A DNA stretch of 6,590 bases from Pseudomonadota bacterium. GTDB lineage: Bacteria; Myxococcota; Myxococcia; Myxococcales; Vulgatibacteraceae. Below are positions 1-6,119 of the stretch, one piece after another (the first letter of the stretch is position 1; each line of letters starts with the position of its first letter). A program made the translations under genes and the position numbers. Below the pieces are notes generated by a model. That model saw only the letters and a program-made list of their open reading frames with translations. It was not told the origin of the DNA and did not search any database. The stretch is from assembly GCA_023436385.1 (NCBI GenBank), contig JAEZJH010000052.1, forward strand, positions 1 through 6,590, written 5' to 3'.

Positions 1-542
1 TCGATCGCCACCGCGGTCTTGCCGGTCTGGCGGTCGCCGATGATCAGTTCGCGCTGCCCGCGGCCGAACGGGATCATCGCGTCGATCGCCTTGAGGCCGG
101 TCTGGAGCGGCTCGCGCACCGACTGCCGGGCGATGATGCCGGGGGCCTTGATCTCGATCTTCCGGGACTCGGCGGCGGCGATCGGCCCCTTGCCGTCGAT
201 CGGCTGGCCGAGGGCGTTCACCACGCGGCCGGCGATCGCCCGACCCACCGGCACCTCGGCGATGCGGCCGGTCCGCTTGACCGGGTCGCCCTCGCGGATG
301 TGGGCGAACTCGCCCATGATCGCGACGCCGACGTTGTCTTCCTCGAGGTTCAGCACCAGGCCGCGGGTGCCGCCGGGCATCTCCACCAGCTCGCCGGCCA
401 TCGCGCCGGCGAGGCCGTAGACGCGGGCGATGCCGTCGCCGACGGAGAGGATCGTCCCGGTCTCGGCGACCTCGACCTTCTTCCCGTAGTCCTGGATCTG
501 CTGCTTGATGATGCGGCTGATCTCGTCGGCCCGGATCTCCAT
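1..542 (-). CDS. atpA: F1 ATP synthase subunit alpha, N-terminal part (cut by window edge)
   Basis: This is the non-catalytic alpha subunit of the F1 sector of the F-type ATP synthase, which makes ATP from ADP and phosphate using the ion gradient across the inner membrane. Only the first 180 codons are present; the family is normally about 500 residues. Visible in the translation are the N-terminal segment [16 protein letters not shown] (the part that contacts the delta subunit), the beta-barrel domain with [12 protein letters not shown] (about 33-44), [12 protein letters not shown] (109-120), and the Walker A loop GDRQTGKT at 169-176. The ATG at 542 is chosen because it gives the usual alpha N-terminus; a GGAGA lies about 9 bases upstream. 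The gene follows atpH after 53 bases, so the two are almost certainly co-transcribed. Identification is secure. The catalytic beta, gamma and epsilon genes would be expected beyond the window edge. Confidence 0.98.
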   Translation of the reverse strand, partial: MEIRADEISRIIKQQIQDYGKKVEVAETGTILSVGDGIARVYGLAGAMAGELVEMPGGTRGLVLNLEEDNVGVAIMGEFAHIREGDPVKRTGRIAEVPVGRAIAGRVVNALGQPIDGKGPIAAAESRKIEIKAPGIIARQSVREPLQTGLKAIDAMIPFGRGQRELIIGDRQTGKTAVAI

Positions 543-595
543 GGGCGGTCTTCTCCGATCCGCGCCGCGTCCGGCGCGTCAGCAAGTTCGATCTC

Positions 596-1135
596 TCAGG
601 TCTCGCCGGTGAGCTGGCGCCGCAGGCTTTCGAGCTGGGTCCGCAGGCTGCCGTCGTAGACGACGTTCCCCACCTGCGCGACCAGCCCGCCGAGGAGCCC
701 GCGATCCACCGAGGTCTCCACCGCCACGTTCTTCCGGGTCGCCTCGCCGAGCCGCCGCGTCAGGTCCGCGACCATCGTCGGCGGAAGCGGCTGGGCGGAG
801 GCGACGTGGGCCCGGAGGCGGCCGGCCCGCTCGTCGGCCATCGCCCCGTAGGCCCGGACGATGTTCGGGAGCTGATCGAGGCGCCGCCGCTCGAGGAGCA
901 GCCGGAGGAAGTTGCCGGTGAGCGGCGAGAGGCCGGCGGCCTGGAGGATGCCGTCGAGGGCCCGCTCCCGGGCCTCCTTGGGAACGCCGGGCCGGAGCAG
1001 CGCCTCGGCCGCCCACGGGGTCCCGAACAGCGCGGCGGAGAGCCCCGACAGCTCGGACCCCACCTGCTCGTAGCTGGCTCCCGCCACTTCGATCAGCGCC
1101 CGGGCGTACCGCCGGGCGATCGAGCCCTGAATCAA
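596..1135 (-). CDS. atpH: F1 ATP synthase subunit delta (OSCP homologue)
   Basis: The delta subunit sits on top of F1 and joins the alpha N-termini to the peripheral stalk (b subunits), acting as part of the stator. The translation begins with the family N-terminus GSIARRYARAL, has NFLRLLLERRRLDQLPNI near 75-92 (the 'N-x-L-x-L-L-x-x-N/R-x-R' region), and ends with the conserved C-terminal GGLVAQVGNVVYDGSLRTQL (about 149-168). The frame stays open upstream to an ATG at 1279, which would give 227 residues, but the extra 48 residues are Arg/Pro-rich and lack family similarity. A TTG at 1135 with GGAGG five bases before it (1141-1145) gives 179 residues, the normal family length, so that start is preferred. 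atpH precedes atpA. No atpF or other F0 gene lies in the 320 bases upstream, so this appears to be the first gene of its operon. Confidence 0.95.
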   Translation of the reverse strand: MIQGSIARRYARALIEVAGASYEQVGSELSGLSAALFGTPWAAEALLRPGVPKEARERALDGILQAAGLSPLTGNFLRLLLERRRLDQLPNIVRAYGAMADERAGRLRAHVASAQPLPPTMVADLTRRLGEATRKNVAVETSVDRGLLGGLVAQVGNVVYDGSLRTQLESLRRQLTGET

Positions 1136-1140
1136 GAGCG

Positions 1141-1145
1141 CCTCC
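1141..1145 (-). promoter_or_regulatory. Ribosome binding site deciding the atpH TTG start
   Basis: On the minus strand the bases read GGAGG, followed by five bases and then TTG at 1135. No comparably placed Shine-Dalgarno sequence serves the upstream ATG at 1279. This supports a TTG start for atpH and a leader of about 110 bases rather than a 48-residue N-terminal extension. Confidence 0.7.
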
Positions 1146-1250
1146 GGGTCCGCCCGTGGCCCGCGCCGGCCGCCGAGCGGTGGCGGGATTCGAATCCGGG
1201 CGGATAACCCCGCCGGACGCTCCGCGCGCCCGGTCCGAAAAGGGACGAGT

Positions 1251-1279
1251 TTGTTAGCACCGGGATCCCGGGGATTCAA
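1251..1279 (-). promoter_or_regulatory. Candidate sigma70-type promoter for atpHA, with a palindrome in its spacer
   Basis: On the minus strand TTGAAT (1274-1279) is followed after exactly 17 bases by TAACAA (1251-1256). These match the -35 and -10 consensus at four and three of six positions. The spacer contains the perfect 12-base palindrome CCGGGATCCCGG (1260-1271), which could be an operator. The promoter would start transcription about 110 bases before the TTG of atpH. The AT-rich patch stands out in an otherwise very GC-rich region. The call rests on motif match and spacing only. Confidence 0.4.
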
Positions 1280-1341
1280 GCAAAACGGGCCGACTGTCCT
1301 CTACGGGGCGATGCCGGTTCGGGCCCGAAGGGCGGGCTAGT

Positions 1342-1369
1342 TTGACAAGTTCCCGGCGGCTCTTACGTT
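1342..1369 (+). promoter_or_regulatory. Candidate sigma70-type promoter for the hsp20 gene
   Basis: A perfect TTGACA -35 hexamer (1342-1347) is followed after 16 bases by TACGTT (1364-1369), a weak -10 that keeps the important TA at its start and T at its end. It lies 88 bases before the hsp20 ATG and points toward it, back to back with the candidate atpHA promoter. No CIRCE inverted repeat and no clear sigma32-type sequence was seen nearby, so heat control, if any, may act through the leader RNA or an unrecognised operator. Confidence 0.45.
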
Positions 1370-1423
1370 GGCCCTCGCCGAACGAGGGGACCGGTCCTCG
1401 GCACCAATGGACAACCAAACGAG

Positions 1424-1440
1424 GACGGCGTTCAGCCGTC
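1424..1440 (+). promoter_or_regulatory. Hairpin in the hsp20 leader just before the ribosome binding site
   Basis: GACGGC (1424-1429) and GCCGTC (1435-1440) form a perfect six-base-pair stem with a five-base loop. It ends four bases before the GGAGG (1445-1449) of hsp20. A second palindrome, GGACCGGTCC, lies at 1388-1397. A leader with stems this close to the Shine-Dalgarno sequence could modulate translation of a heat-shock gene, but the Shine-Dalgarno bases are not themselves in the stem. The role is inferred; the inverted repeat is seen directly. Confidence 0.35.
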
Positions 1441-1456
1441 GCATGGAGGTTCTGCT

Positions 1457-1906
1457 ATGGCCGAACTGAACCGGTGGGATCCGTTCCGCGATCCGGTTTC
1501 GATGCTGGAAACGATGAACCGCCTCTTCGACGACCGCTTTCTCCCCCGCCGCCGGGTGGACAACGAGGCGCTCTCCAACTGGTCGCCGCTCGTCGACGTC
1601 TTCGAGGACCCGGAGGGCGTGACCCTGACCGCGGAGTTGCCCGGCGTCGATCCGAAGGCCGTCGATCTCAAGGTGGAGAACGGGGTCCTCACCATCTCCG
1701 GCGAGCGCAAGCTGGAGCACGAGGACCAGCGGCAGAACTACCAGAAGATCGAGCGGTGGTACGGCACCTTCCTCCGCTCCTTCTCGCTACCGCCCACCGT
1801 CGACGTCGAGCGCATCCGGGCCGAGCACAGGCACGGCCTCCTGAAGGTCTTCCTGCCGCGCAAGGAGGAGTCGAAGCCGAAGCGGATCACCGTGAAGATC
1901 GAGTAG
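1457..1906 (+). CDS. Small heat-shock protein, Hsp20/alpha-crystallin family
   Basis: This is a cytoplasmic holdase-type chaperone that binds unfolding proteins as oligomers, without ATP, and passes them to refolding chaperones. At 149 residues it has the normal bacterial length. The N-terminal arm MAELNRWDPFRDPVSMLETMNRLFDD is typical of class A proteins. The alpha-crystallin domain spans about 42-138, with SPLVDVFEDPEGVTLTAELP, NGVLTISGERK (about 75-85) and the hallmark GLLKVFLPRK near the end. The tail carries ITV, a version of the C-terminal I-x-I/V motif that docks on neighbouring subunits. The ATG is set by GGAGG seven bases upstream (1445-1449). The gene is transcribed alone: a promoter candidate precedes it and a strong hairpin follows it. 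I do not assign a specific symbol because hsp20 paralogues are named inconsistently. Confidence 0.96.
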   Translation: MAELNRWDPFRDPVSMLETMNRLFDDRFLPRRRVDNEALSNWSPLVDVFEDPEGVTLTAELPGVDPKAVDLKVENGVLTISGERKLEHEDQRQNYQKIERWYGTFLRSFSLPPTVDVERIRAEHRHGLLKVFLPRKEESKPKRITVKIE

Positions 1907-1992
1907 CTCCTGCCGCGATCGCGACGGTGCCGAAGGCCGGTAACCCGGCGTAGTCCCGGCGGTTCTCCGAACTTCAGGAGAGGAATCGACCT

Positions 1993-2020
1993 CGCGCCGC
2001 CCGGCTCTTCGGGCGGCGCG
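1993..2020 (+). terminator. Strong GC-rich hairpin after hsp20, probable terminator
   Basis: An 11-base-pair perfect stem (1993-2003 with 2010-2020) encloses the six-base loop GCTCTT. It lies 86 bases after the hsp20 stop. Downstream is the AT-rich stretch TGTTAATTG (2025-2033) rather than a clean T tract, so termination may be partial, with read-through into the HD-GYP gene possible. Confidence 0.6.
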
Positions 2021-2054
2021 CACCTGTTAATTGAAGAGGTCTGCGCTCCACACC

Positions 2055-2079
2055 GGAGGGCGGGCCAGGCCCCGCCTCC
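2055..2079. repeat. Imperfect inverted repeat upstream of the HD-GYP gene
   Basis: GGAG-G-GCGGG (2055-2064) pairs with CCCGC-CTCC (2071-2079), giving nine base pairs with one bulged G and the loop CCAGGC. It lies between the hsp20 terminator and the HD-GYP start. It may be a second terminator element or leader structure; it does not match a c-di-GMP riboswitch as far as I can tell by eye. Confidence 0.35.
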
Positions 2080-2138
2080 CCGGCCGGTCTCGGCTCGCTG
2101 CGGCATGAATCCTCCGTCGCGGTGGTTCGTGCGGCAAG

Positions 2139-3038
2139 ATGCGCTTTACACCCACCCCCTCGCCCGAGCCTCCGGCTCGGGCTCGAGCCGGTTCCGCGAT
2201 CTCGCGGGGCCTCTTCTCCCTGGCCACCGGCGTGGTGGCCGCGCTCGCCCTCTCCCAGGTCGGGCCGTTCGATTCCGGCGTCGAGGGGCCCCTCGCCGCG
2301 GGGATGGTCGGATCCTCGGTCGGGTTGGGGCTGGTGACCGGGCTCGGCGCCTGGCTCCAGCGCCACCGGCGGCGCCGCCACCTCCCGGGGCTCGGCGCTC
2401 TCGCCGGAGTTCGCGCCCTCCTCGCCACCCTGGCCAACCGGGACGGCGAGACCGCGGTCCACTGCGCCCGCGTGGCCCGGGTCGCCGACGTCATTGCCGA
2501 TCAGTTGGGGGGCCTAACCCCGGCCCGGCGGCACGATCTCCGGACCGCGTGCCTGCTTCACGACATCGGCAAGCTCTGGGTTCCCTTGCCGATTCTCCGC
2601 AAGGCGGGTGCCCTCGACGACGACGAGTGGGCCCGGATGCGCGCGCACGCGGCCGACGGATCTCACCTCGCCCGCTCGGCGCTCGACGGCGCCGGCCGGG
2701 CCTCGCGGATCATCCACCAGCACCACGAACGCCTCGACGGTCGCGGCTACCCGGAGGGGATCGACGGCGACCAGATCCTCCTCGAGGCCCGAATCGTCGC
2801 CGTCGCCGACGCCCTCGACGCGATGGTTTGCGATCGCCCGTACCGCCGGGGCATGCCCCTGGCGGCGGCGATCGCCGAACTCCGCCGGGCCTCCGGCGAG
2901 GGCCCCAACGGCGAGCACCAGTTCGATCCGGTGGTGGTCGAGGCGCTGGCCGCGCGCCTGCCGGTGGTGGAGCGCCTCTACCATCGCGAGCTGTCGCATC
3001 CCCGGCCCGTCGAGGAGTACGGGCCGGCACTCTCGTAG
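2139..3038 (+). CDS. Membrane-anchored HD-GYP domain protein, probable cyclic-di-GMP phosphodiesterase
   Basis: HD-GYP proteins are metal-dependent phosphohydrolases that usually linearise the second messenger cyclic di-GMP. The 299-residue product has two hydrophobic stretches, about 25-41 and 50-72, followed by a basic cluster (RHRRRRH, 75-81). This suggests two membrane passes with the enzyme domain in the cytoplasm. The domain shows conserved H108, the HD pair in HDIGK (141-145), H170, H193 and the signature HHERLDGRGYP (195-205), then VADALDAMVCDRPYR (222-236). All expected metal ligands and the GYP motif appear intact, so an active enzyme is likely. There is no recognisable receiver, PAS or GAF sensor domain. 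The start is uncertain: ATG 2139 lacks a clear Shine-Dalgarno sequence, and the next in-frame ATG (2304) would delete the first membrane segment. The gene sits alone on the plus strand and ends tail to tail with bactofilin. Confidence 0.92.
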   Translation: MRFTPTPSPEPPARARAGSAISRGLFSLATGVVAALALSQVGPFDSGVEGPLAAGMVGSSVGLGLVTGLGAWLQRHRRRRHLPGLGALAGVRALLATLANRDGETAVHCARVARVADVIADQLGGLTPARRHDLRTACLLHDIGKLWVPLPILRKAGALDDDEWARMRAHAADGSHLARSALDGAGRASRIIHQHHERLDGRGYPEGIDGDQILLEARIVAVADALDAMVCDRPYRRGMPLAAAIAELRRASGEGPNGEHQFDPVVVEALAARLPVVERLYHRELSHPRPVEEYGPALS

Positions 3039-3045
3039 CCTGGTA

Positions 3046-3078
3046 CGGCTGGTCGCGGCCCGGTTCACCGGCCAGCCG
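3046..3078. terminator. Hairpin between convergent HD-GYP and bactofilin genes, candidate bidirectional terminator
   Basis: The 76-base gap between the two stop codons contains a stem of CGGCTGGTCG (3046-3055) with CGGCCAGCCG (3069-3078). It has ten pairs, one of them a T-G wobble, and a 13-base loop. Because it is an inverted repeat it could stop transcription from both sides. No T tract follows it on either strand, so the call is tentative. Confidence 0.4.
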
Positions 3079-3114
3079 CACTCCATCCGATCGGCCGCGC
3101 CATCGGCCGGACCG

Positions 3115-3636
3115 CTAGTTCTTCTTGTCCTTCTCGGCGGCCTTCTCGGCGAGCGAGGTCACCTTGGCGGGGTCGGCCGCTTCGCCCTTGCCCCCGTCCA
3201 TCTTGCAGTTGCCGACGAAGATCACCCCGCGCTCGATCTTGAGCGCCGGGGTCTCCAGCGTGCCGCGAACGCGGGCCGACCGCTCGAGCTCGATCACCTG
3301 CTTCGCCCGGATGTTGCCGATGACCTCGCCTCCGGAGACGACCACCGTCCCGGCGGAGACCTCCGCCTCGACGTGCGCTCCCTCGCCGATCACCAGCGTA
3401 TCCTCGGTGTGGATCTCGCCCCGGAAGTTGCCTTCGATCCGGACGGTCCCCTCGAAGGCCAGCTTCCCCTCGAACGAACTTCCCCGGCCCAGCACGGCGT
3501 TCAGCTCGCCCGGAGCCGCCGTGTCCTCGCGGCGCAGCATCGCCATCCCACGCTCCTTGACCACCGGCGGACTCCCCGCCGCAACGGTCGAAGCCGGCTC
3601 ACCGGCCTCGGGTTCGATCTTCTTCCAGAACGCCAT
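3115..3636 (-). CDS. Bactofilin (polymer-forming cytoskeletal protein) in the par operon
   Basis: Bactofilins self-assemble without nucleotides into filaments that scaffold enzymes, cell-shape factors or, in Myxococcus, the ParABS machinery. The 173-residue product has the usual design. A short flexible N-terminus begins MAFWKK, a hydrophobic-plus-basic start resembling the membrane-targeting ends of many bactofilins. A central right-handed beta-helix follows at about 46-148, with regularly spaced turns such as FEGKLAFEGTVRIEGNFRGEI, DTLVIGEGAHVEAEV and LKIERGVIFVGNCKMDGG. The Lys/Glu/Ala-rich tail ends EKDKKN. ATG 3636 is 17 bases after the parB stop, which implies co-transcription with parAB; GGAG lies close to the start and GAGG about 11 bases upstream. 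Co-transcription suggests a role in positioning segregation complexes, though that is inferred from context. Confidence 0.95.
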   Translation of the reverse strand: MAFWKKIEPEAGEPASTVAAGSPPVVKERGMAMLRREDTAAPGELNAVLGRGSSFEGKLAFEGTVRIEGNFRGEIHTEDTLVIGEGAHVEAEVSAGTVVVSGGEVIGNIRAKQVIELERSARVRGTLETPALKIERGVIFVGNCKMDGGKGEAADPAKVTSLAEKAAEKDKKN

Positions 3637-3653
3637 CGCTCCGCCCGCCTCGC

Positions 3654-4595
3654 CTACGCCGACCGGGAGGCGCCGAGGAGGCGCGCGAGCAGCCGGTCCA
3701 GCTCTTCATGGCTGAAGAACTCGATCTCGATCCGCCCCTTCCCGCCACCCTTATCCAGCAGCTTGACCCGGGTGCCCAGCGCTCGCTGCAGCTGTTCCTC
3801 GAGGGAACGCACCTGGGGCGACGTGCTCGCTGCCGACCGCTCCGCGTCGGCAGCGTCCTCGGTCTTGGCCGCGTCCTTCCCCGGCGCCTTCGCCTTGCGG
3901 ACCAGCTTTTCGGTTTCGCGGACCGAGAGCCCCCGGTCGATCACCTGGGCCGACGCCTTCTTGATCGCCTCGTCGTCCCCGAGGCCGAGGAGCGCCCGGG
4001 CATGACCCATCGCCAGCGCGCCCGAGGCCAGGGCCGACTTGACCTCCTCCGGCAGGCGAAGGAGCCGAAGGGCGTTGGCGATCACCGAGCGGTCCTTGCC
4101 GAGCCGCTCGGCGCAGGCCTCCTGCGTCAGCTGGTGTTCCTCGATGAGACGCCGGAAGGCCTCCGCCTCCTCGACGGGGTTGAGGTCCGCCCGCTGGATG
4201 TTCTCGATCAGCGCCAGCTCGAAGGCCTGCCGCTCCGACACCTCGCGCACCAGGGCCGGGACCGTCTTCAGCCCCGCCCGCCCGGCGGCGCGCCACCGCC
4301 GCTCGCCGGCGATGATCCGGAACTTCTCCCCGTCGCGGCGCACCAGGATCGGCTGGATGACGCCCTTAACCTTAATACTGGCGGCCAGCTCCTCGATCCG
4401 GTCATCGTCGAAGTTCTGCCGGGGCTGCTTCTTGTCCGGCTGGACGTCCTCGATCGCCAGCTGCAGCACCCCACCCTGCGGGCGTGGCGCTTCGACGGGG
4501 TTGGCGTGAGTGGGCGCCGCGCCGGCGTTCGGCAGCAGCGCGGAGAGGCCCCGGCCCAGGCGGTTCGCCTTGTTGTCGCGATTTGGTGTCTGCAT
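3654..4595 (-). CDS. parB: Chromosome partitioning protein ParB (parS-binding CTPase clamp)
   Basis: ParB binds parS, uses CTP to close into a clamp, spreads on flanking DNA, recruits SMC and stimulates ParA. At 313 residues it is close to the usual chromosomal length. It begins with the ParA-contacting segment LGRGLSALLP (13-22). The CTP-binding N-domain holds QPILVRR (81-87), GERRWRA (97-103) and ENIQRADLNPVEEA (131-144). The helix-turn-helix parS reader follows at LTQEACAERLGKDRSVIANALRLLRLP (about 156-182). A charged Ala/Lys linker (about 235-262) leads to the dimerising C-terminus GRIEIEFFSHEELDRLLARLL (287-307). ATG 4595 gives the standard N-terminus. An out-of-frame ATG occurs ten bases earlier (4605), just after GGGGA, so initiation may be somewhat ambiguous. 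The gene lies 15 bases after parA, and its targets are the three parS sites upstream of parA. Confidence 0.98.
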   Translation of the reverse strand: MQTPNRDNKANRLGRGLSALLPNAGAAPTHANPVEAPRPQGGVLQLAIEDVQPDKKQPRQNFDDDRIEELAASIKVKGVIQPILVRRDGEKFRIIAGERRWRAAGRAGLKTVPALVREVSERQAFELALIENIQRADLNPVEEAEAFRRLIEEHQLTQEACAERLGKDRSVIANALRLLRLPEEVKSALASGALAMGHARALLGLGDDEAIKKASAQVIDRGLSVRETEKLVRKAKAPGKDAAKTEDAADAERSAASTSPQVRSLEEQLQRALGTRVKLLDKGGGKGRIEIEFFSHEELDRLLARLLGASRSA

Positions 4596-4610
4596 TTCTT
4601 TGCATTCCCC

Positions 4611-5396
4611 TCAGGCAGCCTTCTCGGGCGCGGGCGGGTTCTCCCGGGCCAGCACCTCCCGCGCCAGCGAGAGGTACCCCTGCGCCCCCGGGGAAGCGAT
4701 GTCGTAGAGGAGGATCGGCTTGCCGAAGCTGGGGCACTCGGAGAGTCGCACGTTCCGGGGAATCACGCTCTCGAAGACCCGGCCGGCGAAGTACGACCGG
4801 ACCTCGCGCGCGACCTGCATCGAGAGCGTGGTCCGCTTGTCGAACATCGTGAGGACGATCCCCTCGAGGTCGATCGAAGGGTTCAGCCCCTCGCGGACCA
4901 GGTCGATCGTCGACATCAGCGCGGAAAGGCCCTCCATCGCGTAGTACTCGCACTGGAGCGGGACCAGCACCGAGGAGCAGGCGGTGAGGGCGTTGAGCGT
5001 CAGCAGCCCGAGGCTGGGCGGGCAGTCGATGATCACGTACTCGTAGGTCGGGTCGAGGTCCGCCAGCGCGTCCCGGAGGCGGAACTCCCGCCGATCCGCG
5101 GTGACCAGCTCGATTTCCGCGCCCACCAGGTCCCGGGACGCCGGCGCCAGATCGAGATACGAGAGCTCGGTCGACTGCACCACCTCGCGAAGCGAGCGCT
5201 CGCCGACGAGGACGTCGTAGATCGAGTGCTCCGTCGAGTCGCGGGGGATGCCGAGCCCCGAGCCGGCGTTGGCCTGCGGGTCGATGTCGATCAGCAGCGT
5301 GCGACGTTCGGCGGAAGCGAGGGATGCGGCCAGGTTCACCGCGGTCGTGGTCTTACCGACGCCGCCCTTCTGGTTCGAGATCGAGAGGATGCGCAT
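4611..5396 (-). CDS. parA: Chromosome partitioning ATPase ParA (Soj type)
   Basis: ParA binds nucleoid DNA as an ATP dimer and releases it when ParB stimulates hydrolysis, which moves ParB-parS complexes toward the poles. The 261-residue protein is the short chromosomal form without an N-terminal helix-turn-helix. It shows the deviant Walker A KGGVGKTT (10-17) with both lysines K10 and K15, the Walker A' region DIDPQANAGSGLG (37-49), Walker B VIIDCPP (121-127), and the family motifs LVPLQCEYYAMEGLSAL (144-160) and SECPSFGKPI (219-228). The frame continues 27 codons upstream to an ATG at 5477, but family proteins begin right at MRILSISNQKGGVGK, so ATG 5396 is chosen; a GGAGG lies 13 bases before it, a rather long spacing. 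It is the first gene of the parA-parB-bactofilin operon, with a parS site 117 bases upstream that could allow feedback by ParB. Confidence 0.98.
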   Translation of the reverse strand: MRILSISNQKGGVGKTTTAVNLAASLASAERRTLLIDIDPQANAGSGLGIPRDSTEHSIYDVLVGERSLREVVQSTELSYLDLAPASRDLVGAEIELVTADRREFRLRDALADLDPTYEYVIIDCPPSLGLLTLNALTACSSVLVPLQCEYYAMEGLSALMSTIDLVREGLNPSIDLEGIVLTMFDKRTTLSMQVAREVRSYFAGRVFESVIPRNVRLSECPSFGKPILLYDIASPGAQGYLSLAREVLARENPPAPEKAA

Positions 5397-5428
5397 GAGC
5401 CCTGCCGAGCCTCCGGAGTGACCCTCCC

Positions 5429-5458
5429 CTGGTAGCACGGGCCTCCTGAGCACGGCAA
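5429..5458 (-). promoter_or_regulatory. Weak candidate promoter for the parA operon
   Basis: On the minus strand TTGCCG (5453-5458) and TACCAG (5429-5434) are separated by 18 bases and match the sigma70 hexamers at four and three of six positions. They lie 33 bases or more upstream of the parA ATG. The nearest parS is about 55 bases farther upstream. The match is modest, and chance occurrence is possible in this region. Confidence 0.25.
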
Positions 5459-5512
5459 GGCATTCCCTCCCCCGCACCGCCCGCCCGCGTCTCGCCCCTG
5501 CGGATCCCCCTC

Positions 5513-5528
5513 TGTTTCACGTGAAACA
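5513..5528. promoter_or_regulatory. parS centromere site 1 (perfect consensus)
   Basis: The sequence TGTTTCACGTGAAACA is an exact match to the widely conserved chromosomal parS site bound by ParB. The palindrome extends to 18 bases (5512-5529). It lies 117 bases upstream of the parA start, next to the operon that encodes its binding protein. A chance occurrence of this exact 16-mer next to parAB is negligible. ParB loading here could also affect parA transcription. Confidence 0.97.
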
Positions 5529-6119
5529 GCGCTGCGACCAGGCCGCGGAGGCCCGGGCCCGCCAGCGCAACTCCCAAAGACCGGCTTCGGCCGACCCGAC
5601 CTGCTCGCTCAGCCGTCGTGCAAGCCGGGCCGCCCGCCTCCACTCGGCTTCTTCGGCTGCCCGGGCGAAAGAAGGCCGACGAGCCCAAGCTTCCCGGCCC
5701 GTTTCGAGGGTCTGGTTTCCTCTCCGAGGGCCTGCTCACCCGACCGTTCGCTTGGTCCGGCCGCCGGCGAGCTTCGTGCGTTCCTTTCGACGCCCTGGCC
5801 ACTCCACTCGAGTTGCCAGCCGCGGCCACAACCCTGGCCCCTCGGGACGCCACCTCCTACGTGCTCCAAGCGGTTCGAGCCGGGCGACCCGGGCCACGCT
5901 GCGCCAAGAGCCGGTCTCGGCCCGAAGGAGCGGTTTGGCCCCGGGAGCGCTCGTTCCCCGGCCTTCCTGGCGGCGAAGGCGCCTTGTCGGCGGTCCGGCC
6001 GCCAGGACCTCATTACTTCGAGAGCAGCGCCGCCCACGGACTCCCCTGGCCCCGGTTGCGATTCTCGGTTCGGCCCGTGTTGGACCCGCTGGCACCAGCG
6101 CGTCCCAGCCCGCGACCCC

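Noticed and set aside
1186..1214. Possible tRNA on the minus strand (TTCGAATCCCGCCACCGC resembles a tRNA 3' end)
   Set aside because: The five bases before the T-loop do not pair with the five after it, and no anticodon or acceptor stem can be assembled from the surrounding sequence.
1342..1456. CIRCE element or sigma32-type promoter controlling hsp20
   Set aside because: No TTAGCACTC inverted repeat and no CCCCAT-type -10 box is present; the best match is an ordinary TTGACA-type promoter.
2021..2138. Cyclic-di-GMP riboswitch before the HD-GYP gene
   Set aside because: The region is GC-rich with a simple hairpin, and I could not find the conserved riboswitch core or tetraloop-receptor pattern.
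3708..5435. Plus-strand open frame of 575 codons opposite parB and parA
   Set aside because: It is antisense to two securely identified genes and its translation, rich in Arg, Leu, Asp and His, is the usual complement of GC-rich coding DNA.
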